DNA of 64,000 nt. Source: Nocardia aurea (GTDB taxonomy: Bacteria; Actinomycetota; Actinomycetes; Mycobacteriales; Mycobacteriaceae). Shown one piece after another: positions 34,543 through 42,915 of this stretch. Position numbers and translations under genes: made by a program. The DNA lies in contig NZ_QCYJ01000018.1 of assembly GCF_003123685.1 (NCBI RefSeq), positions 1 through 64,000 on the forward strand, read 5' to 3'. How positions within the stretch are numbered: position 1 is the stretch's first letter; every line of letters begins with the position of its first letter. The notes beneath the pieces are model-generated. The model did not search any database. It was not told the DNA's origin and saw only the letters and a list, made by a program, of their open reading frames with translations.

Positions 34543-35676
34543 CTAACCAGGACGCACCATCGGCGTCGACGCTTCCGCCCGTCCTCGCCGGGGATCCGAC
34601 TCGGCGACCCCGGCGTAGAAACGCAGGTGCGCGGCGGCCGCGCTGTCCCAGTCGAAGCCACGCGCGATGACACGTCCGCGCTCACGGCGCGCGGCGTCGG
34701 ACCGCAGCGTGTGCCGCAGTCGCTCCGCCAGCTCGCGCGGTGTCGTCGCGTAGGTGACCGCGTCCGAGAACACCTCGCGCAGCACCGGCAGATCACGGGC
34801 GACCACCGGAATCCCGGCGGCCAGCGCCTCCATCGCGGCCAGTCCGAAACCTTCCTTGACGGAGAAGAACGGCAGTGCCGTCGCGGCGGCGACGAGTGCG
34901 GGGAGTTCGTCGTTGGCGACCGGCCCCAGAACCGTCACGTCGATGCCGAGTTCCTCGGCGCGCGCGTCGAATCGCGCGCGGTACTCGCGGTAGTCGAACA
35001 GTGTCTCGCCCCCGGCGAATACCAGGCGCACTCCCGGTTCGCCGAGTATCGCGAAGGCTTCGAGCAGATCGATACTGCCCTTGCGCGGCTCGATGCCGCC
35101 GACCGCGAGCACGTACCGGCCGAGCCGATCCCGCCACCGACGCCGGTCCGGGGCCGCGCGCGGTTCGGCGGCCCGCGCGAATCGATCGTATTCGACACCG
35201 TTCGGGATGACGGTCGGCGTGAATCCGTACCGTTCCCGCACCTCGGCGGCGACGGCCGCCGACACGCAGACGCGCGCGTAGGGATCGCGGATCGCGCGTT
35301 CGTGACAGCGCGCGAGTTCGGGGGTGGTGAAATCGTCGAGGTGGTGGATGGTGCGGACGCAGTCACCGACGGCATTGGCGCTGATGCAGTCCTGCGCGTG
35401 CACGATGTCGTAACCGTCCGGGGTGAACATGGCCCGCAGGGTGTCGATGGAGCGCAGGATCCGCGCGCCGACGGTTTCGGTGTCGGAGGCGGTGAACGGC
35501 ACGACCACGACCCGCACGGCCGGATCGACGGCGCGGAAGAAGGCGGCGTCGCCGCCCCGGCCCAGCGTCCACACGGTCACCTCGGCGCCCGCCCGCGCCA
35601 GCGCCTCGGCGAGGTTGAGGGTGTGCACCACGCCGCCGCGCGGTTTGGTGGAATAGGTCAGCAACGCTATTCGCAT
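34543..35676 (-). CDS. MSMEG_0565-family glycosyltransferase (GT4-like)
   Basis: 377-aa GT-B glycosyltransferase. The donor half carries VLAVGGIEPRKGSIDLLEAF and the E-x7-E region FFSVKEGFGLAAMEALAAGIPVVA; the N-terminal half begins MRIALLTYSTKPRGGVVHTLN. This matches the MSMEG_0565 family found only in nitrogen-starvation (Nit1C-type) clusters. Its start overlaps the preceding nitrilase-like gene by 10 bases, so it is translated from the same message. What it glycosylates is unknown; family knowledge is limited to its genome context. An in-frame extension upstream is excluded because it runs through the neighbouring gene in the wrong frame. Confidence 0.88.
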   Translation of the reverse strand: MRIALLTYSTKPRGGVVHTLNLAEALARAGAEVTVWTLGRGGDAAFFRAVDPAVRVVVVPFTASDTETVGARILRSIDTLRAMFTPDGYDIVHAQDCISANAVGDCVRTIHHLDDFTTPELARCHERAIRDPYARVCVSAAVAAEVRERYGFTPTVIPNGVEYDRFARAAEPRAAPDRRRWRDRLGRYVLAVGGIEPRKGSIDLLEAFAILGEPGVRLVFAGGETLFDYREYRARFDARAEELGIDVTVLGPVANDELPALVAAATALPFFSVKEGFGLAAMEALAAGIPVVARDLPVLREVFSDAVTYATTPRELAERLRHTLRSDAARRERGRVIARGFDWDSAAAAHLRFYAGVAESDPRRGRAEASTPMVRPG

Positions 35677-36527
35677 GGTCGCCCGCCCTTGTCTCGCAAC
35701 AGATTGCGATAGGTGTCGGTGCGGCGCTCGTCCAGGTGCCGCAGTACCCGTCTCGCCCGGTCCACCTCGGCGTCGATATCGATATCCGCCACGGCCAGAC
35801 CGCCTTTCGACCAGGTCTTGGCGAGGATGTCGCCGCCGGGACCGACCACCTTGGCCTGACCGAGAAAGCGCAGTCTGCCGGTGATTCCGGTCTGGTTGGA
35901 CGAGGCGAGCACCACCTGGTTCTCGGCGGCGCGCGCCTGGTCGTAGAGGTCGAACAGCCGCGCCTGCCGGTCGTTGGGCATGCGCGAGGCGCGATCGGTG
36001 ACACTGGCGGGCCACGCCGAGAGCGCCGCGATGGTGCGCGCGCCGTCCAGGGCGAGCGTGCGCGCCGATTCGGGGAAGGTCTTGTCGTAGTCGATCAGCA
36101 TGCCGAGCCGCCCGACCGGGGTGTCGAACGCCGCGAATCGGTCGCCCGCCGCGTAGGCCAGATGTTCCCCCGCCGGCTGGTGCACCTTGCGGTGACGGCC
36201 GAGTACGCCGTCGCCGGTGAGGCAGACCGCCGCGTTGTAGCGCCGCGGCCCCGCCCGCTCCGCGTATCCGACGCAGACCGTCATCGCCCCGGCCATTCGG
36301 CACAGCATCCCGATCTCGGAACCGTCGGGGTCGATCGCCTCCGGCCAGTGCGCCGGATCGGGATTGCTCAGGTCGCCGAGGTAGCCGCCCAGGGTCGCGT
36401 CGGGCAGGACCAGCAGGTCGACGCCGTCCGCGCCGAGCCGTTCGATGATTCCGGCGAGCTTGTCGAGCGCGCGACCGATATCGGCGCCGAAATGCCCGGC
36501 GACGGCGGCTATTCGGGTGAGGGGCAT
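35667..36527 (-). CDS. Nitrilase-superfamily protein with replaced catalytic Glu and Cys (probable pseudoenzyme)
   Basis: 286-aa carbon-nitrogen hydrolase fold. Compared with its neighbour at 37812-38750 it keeps the general fold (FDTPVGRLGML, DGARTIAALSAWPA, FDLYDQARAAENQVVLASSN) and the Lys (RHRKVHQP). Two of the three catalytic residues differ. The Glu of VLPEACLGGY is Asp here (VLPDATLGGY), and the nucleophile Cys of QICYDKAFPE is Asp (LIDYDKTFPE). Both codons were checked on the bases. Without Cys it cannot form the usual thioester, so a regulatory or scaffold role, or hetero-oligomerisation with the active paralogue, is likely. It starts 13 bases after the flavoprotein gene and overlaps the glycosyltransferase. 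Confidence 0.85.
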   Translation of the reverse strand: MPLTRIAAVAGHFGADIGRALDKLAGIIERLGADGVDLLVLPDATLGGYLGDLSNPDPAHWPEAIDPDGSEIGMLCRMAGAMTVCVGYAERAGPRRYNAAVCLTGDGVLGRHRKVHQPAGEHLAYAAGDRFAAFDTPVGRLGMLIDYDKTFPESARTLALDGARTIAALSAWPASVTDRASRMPNDRQARLFDLYDQARAAENQVVLASSNQTGITGRLRFLGQAKVVGPGGDILAKTWSKGGLAVADIDIDAEVDRARRVLRHLDERRTDTYRNLLRDKGGRPCE

Positions 36528-36540
36528 CTCGGCTCCGGTC

Positions 36541-37812
36541 TCAGGCCGCGGCTTTTTCCCTGGCGCTCGCCGCGATCCGCTCGCCGAGGTGTTCGGCGTC
36601 GCGCGCGATAGCGGCGAAGCGGCCCGAACCCCAGGTGTGCAGCCACGGCAGCCCCAGGAAATACAGTCCGGCTATATCGGTGACGCCGCGGTGGTGACAG
36701 GGATGGCCCGCGCCGTCGAAGACGCCGACGCGCAACCATCGGTAGTCGGTGCGGAATCCCACCGACCAGATGACGGTCGCGATATCCGCCGCGCGCAGGT
36801 CCAGTTCGGTGATCTCGCGTTCGGGTCGCCACACCGGTCGGTACCTGGCTTCGACGGGCGCGTCGATACCCAGACGGGCGATGTGGACGTCGATGGAATC
36901 CTTGATGCTCTCCGCGACCGCGTCGGCGGCGTCGAGCGAGCGCGTCAGGGTGGGCTCGAATACCGCTGTGCCGTCGACGATGTCGACCATCCGGCCGTAG
37001 AGCGACATTCCCTCGGTGGCGAATCGGCGCAGATCGATATCGCGACCGCCGCCGCGGCCGGTGACGTAGTGGTTGGTGTTCTCGCGTTTGCCGAGCCCGC
37101 CCGGCTGCTGCTGGATGGGAATGTCGTAATGGCCCATGTCCTGGAGCCACGCCACACAGTCGCGGCCGCGGTAGAACCGGGCGACCCGGGGCGCGTCACC
37201 CGTGGCCAGATGCACCGCGCGCCCCTCCAGGTGCAGGTCCTCGGCGATCTGCGCCCCGGATTGGCCGGTTCCGACGACCAGGACGCCACCGTCGGGTAGT
37301 GCGTCCGCGTTGCGATATTCGGCCGAGTGCAGCTGTTCGATGCCGTGCGGCAGTTTCTCCGCGAATCGCGGAATCGTCGGCACGTGATAGCCGCCGACCG
37401 CGACCACCACCTGATCCGCGCGCAGCGGACCCGCGGTGGTCTCCAGGTCGAATCCGCCACCGTGGGACTGCGTGACCGAGACGACCTCGACGCGTTCGCG
37501 TACCGGCGGGCCGAACGTGTCGGCGTAGGCGCGCACCCAGTCGTAGACCTCGGCGCGGGACATGAATCCGTCCGGATCCGTTCCGCTGTAGGGATATCCG
37601 GGCAGGACGCACTGCCAGTTCGGGGTGACGAGGGTGAAATTGTCCCAGCGGCTGTCACGCCATTCGTGCGCGAGGGTGTCGCGTTCGAGGACGACGTGGT
37701 CGATGCCCCGGGCGGTCAGATGCCAGCTCATGGACAGCCCGGCCTGACCGCCGCCGATGACGACGACCTCCCGATGTTCCACGGCCCCGGCCGCCTTCGA
37801 GTCGTCGCTCAT
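36541..37812 (-). CDS. MSMEG_0569-family FAD-dependent oxidoreductase
   Basis: 423-aa flavoprotein of the monooxygenase/CzcO-like type. The FAD dinucleotide fold is EVVVIGGGQAGLSMSWHLTA; the second nucleotide site is GVLVVGTGQSGAQIAEDLHL, and ATVIWSVGFRTDYRWLRV is the C-terminal flavin contact. This is the flavoprotein of MSMEG_0565-0572 clusters, likely oxidising a nitrogen-containing intermediate. The ATG at 37812 shares its first base with the nitrilase stop (TGATG), the tightest kind of coupling; a GTG directly before it is an alternative. Part of the seven-gene operon. Confidence 0.9.
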   Translation of the reverse strand: MSDDSKAAGAVEHREVVVIGGGQAGLSMSWHLTARGIDHVVLERDTLAHEWRDSRWDNFTLVTPNWQCVLPGYPYSGTDPDGFMSRAEVYDWVRAYADTFGPPVRERVEVVSVTQSHGGGFDLETTAGPLRADQVVVAVGGYHVPTIPRFAEKLPHGIEQLHSAEYRNADALPDGGVLVVGTGQSGAQIAEDLHLEGRAVHLATGDAPRVARFYRGRDCVAWLQDMGHYDIPIQQQPGGLGKRENTNHYVTGRGGGRDIDLRRFATEGMSLYGRMVDIVDGTAVFEPTLTRSLDAADAVAESIKDSIDVHIARLGIDAPVEARYRPVWRPEREITELDLRAADIATVIWSVGFRTDYRWLRVGVFDGAGHPCHHRGVTDIAGLYFLGLPWLHTWGSGRFAAIARDAEHLGERIAASAREKAAA

Positions 37813-38750
37813 CACTGGCCGCCCGTATTCGCCGACGCGACGAGTTCGGCCTCCGGACTGTCGGGCCTGCCGACGACCCCGTGCCGCTGCACGACCCGGT
37901 GGTAGAGCTCGGGCCGCCGGTCGCGCAGGTTGTACATCCCGCCTCCGCGCGCCTGTTCCAGCGCGGCGTCGACGTCGACCGTCGCGGTGGCGAGCCCCGG
38001 GACGACACCGGTGTCGGCGAGCACCTCACCACCGGGTCCGACGACTTTCGCACTGCACACGAAACGCAGCGAGCCGAAGGAACCCGCCTGATTCGACGCC
38101 ACCCACACGACCTGGTTCTCCACCGCGCGGGCGCGGTCGTAGATATCGAAGCGCTGTTTCCATCGGTCGTCCTCGAGCCGTTCGACGGTGGCGGTGCGCG
38201 CCGTCGGCCAGGCCGACAGGGAGGTGATGATCCGCGCGCCGTCGAGCGCGAGGCTGCGCGCGGCCTCGGGGAAGGCCTTGTCGTAGCAGATCTGCATGCC
38301 GAGCCGACCGACCGGAGTGTCGAAGGCCCGGTATTCCGATCCCGCCGAATAGCAGAGATTCTCGCCGAGTGGCTGGTGCACCTTGCGGTAGGAGCCGAGG
38401 ATGCCGTCGCCGTGCAGGGTGACCGCCGCGTTGTACCTGGCCGTGCCGTCGGCCTCGCAGAAACCGAGGGTGACGACGAGATCGCCCGCCATGGCGATGA
38501 TCCGGCGCAGTTCGGGACCATCGAGTTCGAGGGCGGGCGGCAGACTGCTCAGCCTGCGCTGTTTGGCCTCCTCGCTCTCCCCGCCGCCGCCCAGACTGGG
38601 CAGGTAACCGCCCAGACATGCCTCGGGCAGGACCAGCAGACTGCTGCCGCGTTCGCGCGCCTGTGTCATCAGCGCCTCGATGGTGCGATAGCAGGCGTCC
38701 ATATCGCGGCCGAATTCGGCGGCAGCCACCGATATCGTGTGCTCGCTCAT
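37812..38750 (-). CDS. Nitrilase of the Nit1C/Nit6803 type
   Basis: 312-aa nitrilase-superfamily hydrolase with an intact Glu-Lys-Cys triad: Glu in LLVLPEACLGGYLP, Lys in GSYRKVHQPLGEN, Cys in GMQICYDKAFPEAARS. It also has AVENQVVWVASNQAG. The N terminus (HTISVAAAEFGRDMDACYRT) is typical of the Nit1 branch that includes cyanobacterial Nit6803. Enzymes of this branch hydrolyse nitriles to acids and ammonia, and Nit1C clusters have been linked to growth on cyanide in Pseudomonas. The ATG overlaps the GNAT-AIRS gene stop (ATGA). It is the clear catalytic core of the cluster; the natural substrate is not known here. Confidence 0.92.
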   Translation of the reverse strand: MSEHTISVAAAEFGRDMDACYRTIEALMTQARERGSSLLVLPEACLGGYLPSLGGGGESEEAKQRRLSSLPPALELDGPELRRIIAMAGDLVVTLGFCEADGTARYNAAVTLHGDGILGSYRKVHQPLGENLCYSAGSEYRAFDTPVGRLGMQICYDKAFPEAARSLALDGARIITSLSAWPTARTATVERLEDDRWKQRFDIYDRARAVENQVVWVASNQAGSFGSLRFVCSAKVVGPGGEVLADTGVVPGLATATVDVDAALEQARGGGMYNLRDRRPELYHRVVQRHGVVGRPDSPEAELVASANTGGQ

Positions 38751-40216
38751 GATTCTCCCAATCCGGTGACGGCGTCTGGCACCGCGACCGTGGTCGTTCC
38801 GTCGGGCCAGCGCAAGGTGACCCCCGGTGTCGATGTGAGGACTCCGCACACCGCGGAGGTGGCCGGTCCGGCCGGGGCGATCGGCGCGCCCGGCCGGTCG
38901 GCGGTGATCATCGCGAAACCGGGAAAGCAGGTGATCCATTCCGCGACAGTGGTTTCCGATGGTCGCGGGATACGCGACACGTCGAGTTCGACGCCGACCC
39001 CGCTCGCCTCGGCGAGCATTCCCGCGGTACCGGCGAGCCCGGCCATGCTGACGTCCTTGGCCGCGTGTGGACGCGTCCGGGCGACGAAATCGCCGAGTCG
39101 GCGCAATTCCGCGCCGGTGCGATGCGAGGACGAATCCCATTGTCGGCCCGTGTATCCCGCGCGCCACCTGCCGCCGAGATCCGCGGTGAGCCGCACGTCG
39201 TCGCCGATCCGCCCGCCACCGCCCGGCACCGGATGCGCGGTGCGACCGAGCGCGGTGACCGACAGCGCCGCAGGCACACCGAGTTGAGTGTGTCCGCCGA
39301 GGACCGGCACACCCCATATCTCGCTCGCCCGGCCGAGGCCGCGCAGCACCCGGATCAGCAGCGACCGGGTCGGGGCGCCCACCGCGTCCAGCATGCCGAC
39401 CGGCCGCGCGCCCATCGCGGCGAGATCGTTGAGATTGACCAACGCCGCGCACCAGCCCGCCCATTCCGGATCGCGTTCGACCATGGACGGGATGATCGCG
39501 TCGCAGGCGGCCACCAGATCGCTGCCGGGTACGGGAGCGCCGTCGTCACCGCGAAAACCACTGCCGCCCAGGGCCATGGCGTCTCCGCGCAGCGGTGCGA
39601 GCGCGGCGGCGAGCATGCCCTTGGTCGCGTGGGCCAAACGCTCGACCCGGTCGATCGGCCAGCGCATCCGCACGTGATCGGTCTGCCCGACCACGCACTC
39701 GCCCAACCGGATCCAGCCGAGCCCGGCGAACATCCGCTCGTACCGCGCCTGCACCGTCGCCTCGAAGCGCAACACCTGGGAGTTCTCCGCGAAGGCGCAC
39801 GCGGCGCGGACCAGTGCCTGCCCGACACCCTTGGTGCGCAGGCGACAGTCGACCACCAGCCTGCTTCCGGTCCACCACCCGATATCGACCGGTGTGGCCG
39901 GGGCCAGGCGCACGCCGCCGAGCAGTACGCCGTCCGGGGTGAGGGCGACGAGCACCGTGGTGCGCGGATCGTCGTCGATGTCATCGGAATCGGATCCGGC
40001 GAAAAGCCCCTGCTCGACGACGAAATTCTCCCGGCGCATGGCCCGGTATTGCGCGAGCCGCCGGTCGTCGGCCGGTGCGATCAGATACCCGGACGGAGGT
40101 TCGGCCGGTTCCCGATGCCCCGACAGCACGCAATAGTCCAGCGATGGCGTCGGCGCGGTGGCGAATTGATCGGTCCACCCATCCCTGACGGTGCCCAGGT
40201 CGAAATCGGCGCCCAT
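38747..40216 (-). CDS. Fused GNAT acetyltransferase - AIR synthase-like protein (MSMEG_0567/Sll0786-Sll0787)
   Basis: 489-aa two-domain protein. Residues about 35-190 are a GNAT fold: VVDCRLRTKGVGQALVRAAC is the acetyl-CoA loop and MFAGLGWIRLGE the C-terminal strand. Residues about 205-480 are a PurM/AIR synthase-like domain: GDAMALGGSGFRG, SLLIRVLRGLGRASEIWGVP, VLGGHTQLGVPAALSVTALG and AAKDVSMAGLAGTAGMLAEA. In cyanobacteria the equivalents are separate genes (Sll0786 and Sll0787), so here they are fused. It starts one base after the radical SAM gene and overlaps the nitrilase start. Probably modifies an amine or carboxylate in the pathway. Confidence 0.88.
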   Translation of the reverse strand: MGADFDLGTVRDGWTDQFATAPTPSLDYCVLSGHREPAEPPSGYLIAPADDRRLAQYRAMRRENFVVEQGLFAGSDSDDIDDDPRTTVLVALTPDGVLLGGVRLAPATPVDIGWWTGSRLVVDCRLRTKGVGQALVRAACAFAENSQVLRFEATVQARYERMFAGLGWIRLGECVVGQTDHVRMRWPIDRVERLAHATKGMLAAALAPLRGDAMALGGSGFRGDDGAPVPGSDLVAACDAIIPSMVERDPEWAGWCAALVNLNDLAAMGARPVGMLDAVGAPTRSLLIRVLRGLGRASEIWGVPVLGGHTQLGVPAALSVTALGRTAHPVPGGGGRIGDDVRLTADLGGRWRAGYTGRQWDSSSHRTGAELRRLGDFVARTRPHAAKDVSMAGLAGTAGMLAEASGVGVELDVSRIPRPSETTVAEWITCFPGFAMITADRPGAPIAPAGPATSAVCGVLTSTPGVTLRWPDGTTTVAVPDAVTGLGES

Positions 40217-40217
40217 G

Positions 40218-41276
40218 TCAGCCTCCCGCGTTCGGCAGTACGCTGCACGCCCCGCAGGCCGCGCATCCCGCCTTCTGATCGGCGCCGAGCATTCCGGCGC
40301 GACGCAGTGCCGCGCCGACCCGACGGCTGACGTCCTCCAGTACCGCCGCCCGCGGCGCGACCGCGTGGTCGACGTCGACGGCGAGGGTTCCCGCCAACGG
40401 CCGGAACGGCACGACGAACGGATACACGCCCATCTCGATGAGTTCCTCGGCGCCCGAGACCAATTCGTCCGGGTCCTCGCCGAGCCCGACCAGCAGATAG
40501 GTCGACACCTGGTTGCGGCCGAAAACCCGCACCGCCTCCGCCCAGGCTGCGCGATACTCGCTCAGCGGCACCGTCGACTTGCCCGGCATCCACCGCGCGC
40601 GCACCCGATCGTCCAGTGACTCGACGTGGATGCCGATGGAATCGGCACCGGCCGAGCGTAATTCGGAGATCGTGCCGAGATCCCCCGGTGGCTCGCACTG
40701 CACCTGGATCGGCAGATCCGGCACGGCGGCCTTGACCGCGCGCACGCAGCGGGCGAGATGGCGAGCGCCGCGGTCGGCCGCCGCCGACGTGCCCGTGGTC
40801 ATCACCATCTGCCGGACGCCGTCGAGGCGAACGGCGGCTGCCGCGACCTCGGCGAGCTGATCGGGTCGTTTGACCGCGACGGTGTCACCCGCCCGCAGCG
40901 ACGCCTCGATGGAGCAGAAACGGCAGCGCTGATCCTCGCCGTAGCGGATACAGGTCTGCACGACGGTCGTGGCGAGGACATCTGCGCCGTGCAATTTGGC
41001 GATCTTGTCGTAGGCCACCCCGTCGGCCGTGCTCAGATCGTAGAAACGAGGTCGGCGCACCGGCTCGACCTCGACACCGATATCGGTGCCGTCGAACAAC
41101 AGCCGGTTCGCCCTGATCTCGTACGGACTCTCGGAACGGAGGGGGATGGCGGCGCCCGCACCCCCGATCAGGACATGGCCGTCGTCACTCGGTCCCGCCC
41201 CGGACCGGCGGCGCACGGGAACATCGACGCGAATTCCGAGGAGCGCCAGATCGACTCGCGTTGACAGGTCGGCCAT
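40218..41276 (-). CDS. MSMEG_0568-family radical SAM protein
   Basis: 352-aa enzyme. The [4Fe-4S]-binding segment reads TCIRYGEDQRCRFCSIEASL: the last two Cys have the usual CxxC spacing but the first is eight residues upstream (CX8CX2C, not CX3CX2C). The SAM-binding strands follow: MVMTTGTSAAADRGARHLAR and IQVQCEPPGDLGTIS. Near the C terminus three more Cys occur in CAACGAC, suggesting a second cluster. The family occurs in Nit1C clusters and resembles biotin synthase-type enzymes. It begins 8 bases after the preceding gene stop and is followed by a one-base gap. The reaction is unknown. Confidence 0.9.
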   Translation of the reverse strand: MADLSTRVDLALLGIRVDVPVRRRSGAGPSDDGHVLIGGAGAAIPLRSESPYEIRANRLLFDGTDIGVEVEPVRRPRFYDLSTADGVAYDKIAKLHGADVLATTVVQTCIRYGEDQRCRFCSIEASLRAGDTVAVKRPDQLAEVAAAAVRLDGVRQMVMTTGTSAAADRGARHLARCVRAVKAAVPDLPIQVQCEPPGDLGTISELRSAGADSIGIHVESLDDRVRARWMPGKSTVPLSEYRAAWAEAVRVFGRNQVSTYLLVGLGEDPDELVSGAEELIEMGVYPFVVPFRPLAGTLAVDVDHAVAPRAAVLEDVSRRVGAALRRAGMLGADQKAGCAACGACSVLPNAGG

Positions 41277-41284
41277 GATCGCGC

Positions 41285-41830
41285 CTACAGCTGGTAGGTG
41301 GAGTTGATGATCGCGCCCTTGCGCGCGTAATGGATCAGCGCGTCCTGGACGTCGAGCGGATGGGCGGGAATGACACCCTCGATCAGATCCTCTTCGCGCG
41401 CGCCGTGCAGGGCCAGACCGAACCGGCAGGCGAACACCTTGCCGCCCTCCTTGATGAAGGTCGCCAGCGCCTGATTGATGTTCTGCTCACCGGGGAACCC
41501 GCTGTCACCGGTGGTCGGGAAACCGCGCGTCGCGACGCAGTTGATCGCGCCGGGACCGTAGAAGTAGATCGCCGACTCGAAACCCTTGCGCAGAGCGCGG
41601 GTGGCCTGCAAAATCGCGACGAAACTCACCGAGGATTCGTGCGCGATACCGTGCACGAGGGTGAAATAGGTTTCGCCCGCCTCCGCCTGGTAGTCCGGGA
41701 AGATCTTCGTCGAACCGTAGATATTGGTGCCCTGCGGCAATGCCGGATGCGGGATCTCGGCGAGCGACTTCGCGATGTTCTCCTCGATCTGCTTCTCGAT
41801 CTCCGCCGGCGAAGTGGTGGGTGCGGCCAT
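41285..41830 (-). CDS. MSMEG_0572/Sll0783-family nitrogen starvation response protein (NitB)
   Basis: 181-aa cytoplasmic protein and first gene of the operon. The core reads TNIYGSTKIFPDYQAEAGET, then YFTLVHGIAHESSVSFVAIL, AIYFYGPGAINCVATRGFPT, VFACRFGLALHGAREEDLIE, with a DsrE/peroxiredoxin-like layout and one exposed Cys (FACRFG). It is the marker of Nit1C/nitrogen-starvation clusters, in cyanobacteria and mycobacteria alike. The ATG at 41830 follows AGGAG. Its exact role is not known; a sulfur or amine carrier is an inference from the fold. Confidence 0.9.
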   Translation of the reverse strand: MAAPTTSPAEIEKQIEENIAKSLAEIPHPALPQGTNIYGSTKIFPDYQAEAGETYFTLVHGIAHESSVSFVAILQATRALRKGFESAIYFYGPGAINCVATRGFPTTGDSGFPGEQNINQALATFIKEGGKVFACRFGLALHGAREEDLIEGVIPAHPLDVQDALIHYARKGAIINSTYQL

Positions 41831-42260
41831 GACAGCTCCTGGATGTTTTCGGATGCGAGTGACGCGATACACCGGCTGCACTTGTTCGTGGTGCGAGCCG
41901 ATGAATAGAGTTCACGCCCCGGACATTGCCGTTTGGTCACATCGGGACGAATTGGGGATTACCGGACGCTCACCGCCGATTGGGCGCATCTATTTACCAT
42001 AAAGTACTGTCCCACAACATTTTTGGATGCACCTGGTGCGTTCCGGGGAATACCCTGAACACGCACGAGTCGCTTCCGGGTAATCGGAGACCAGCGATTT
42101 CACACCGGCGCGTTAACACGGACAGCACAGTGCGGCGGTGGTGCGAAACAAGAGCGAAATACGTCGCCTCGGCCGGGTCGGTCGCCGGATACCGACAACG
42201 CGCTCGATCGTGGCCGAGGCTCGGCACCGCTGTCGCGGCGGCGGCTGTCGTCATCGGTGC
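41831..42260. other. Promoter region of the Nit1C-like operon and flank of the trinucleotide tract
   Basis: About 430 bases without a confident gene. It contains A/T-rich stretches near 41985-42030 and should hold the operon promoter. I looked for a GlnR-type site (GTnAC-N6-GAAAC) and did not find a convincing one. A rightward reading from about 42130 runs into the repeat and encodes a signal-peptide-like segment (TAVAAAAVVIGAG) before Ser/Gly repeats, so a small exported protein may begin here. Confidence 0.35.
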
Positions 42261-42443
<183 letters not shown>

Positions 42444-42610
42444 GTCGCGGTGCCGGGGTCGAGGCGCGGCGGCGGCCGCCGTGGCGGTCACGGCTCGGCA
42501 GCCTCGGTCACCGCCGGAAATCCGCCGTGGATCACCTGTTCATGCTCGCTGCTGCGCCCGCCGCGGCCGCGTTGGCGGTACGTGGCCACCATCGGCGCGG
42601 CTCGACCGAC

Positions 42611-42913
42611 TCAGGGCGATTCGGGCGCGGGCAAGCACAGCGACGCGCCCTCGCCGAGATCGAGCCAGCGCCCCTGCGGTGTGGTCGTCAGCCGGAGCAC
42701 GATGGCCGAGCAGAACGCGCAGCGCACCACCGCCCCCGCGCCCAGGTAGACCATGGCGCGCGCCAGCGGGGCGGTCGCGCCGCAGACGCCGCAGCGGCAC
42801 GCGCAGATCGTGACATCGCTGACGAAGATCTCCGAGAGCGGACCCGCCAGAGCGTTTCCGTCGACGTGGCTGTCGTCCGCGTAGATCGGCAACGGGGCCG
42901 ATTGTTCACCCAT
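42611..42913 (-). CDS. DUF6510 family protein with zinc-ribbon cysteines
   Basis: 100-aa protein. The family start HVDGNALAGPLSEIFVSDVT is followed by two cysteine pairs, CGVCG and CAFC, with a preceding CACR; then LRLTTTPQGRWLDLGEGASL. The layout is that of DUF6510, a small zinc-binding protein usually found next to sulfite-oxidase-like and ferredoxin-reductase-like genes. The ATG is 2 bases after the reductase stop and preceded by GGGAG, so it is the third gene of that operon. Its role may be in electron transfer or metal handling; not known. Confidence 0.85.
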   Translation of the reverse strand: MGEQSAPLPIYADDSHVDGNALAGPLSEIFVSDVTICACRCGVCGATAPLARAMVYLGAGAVVRCAFCSAIVLRLTTTPQGRWLDLGEGASLCLPAPESP

Positions 42914-42915
42914 GG

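Noticed and set aside
41831..42130. GlnR binding site before the Nit1C-type operon
   Set aside because: Looked for GTnAC-N6-GAAAC; only partial matches were found.
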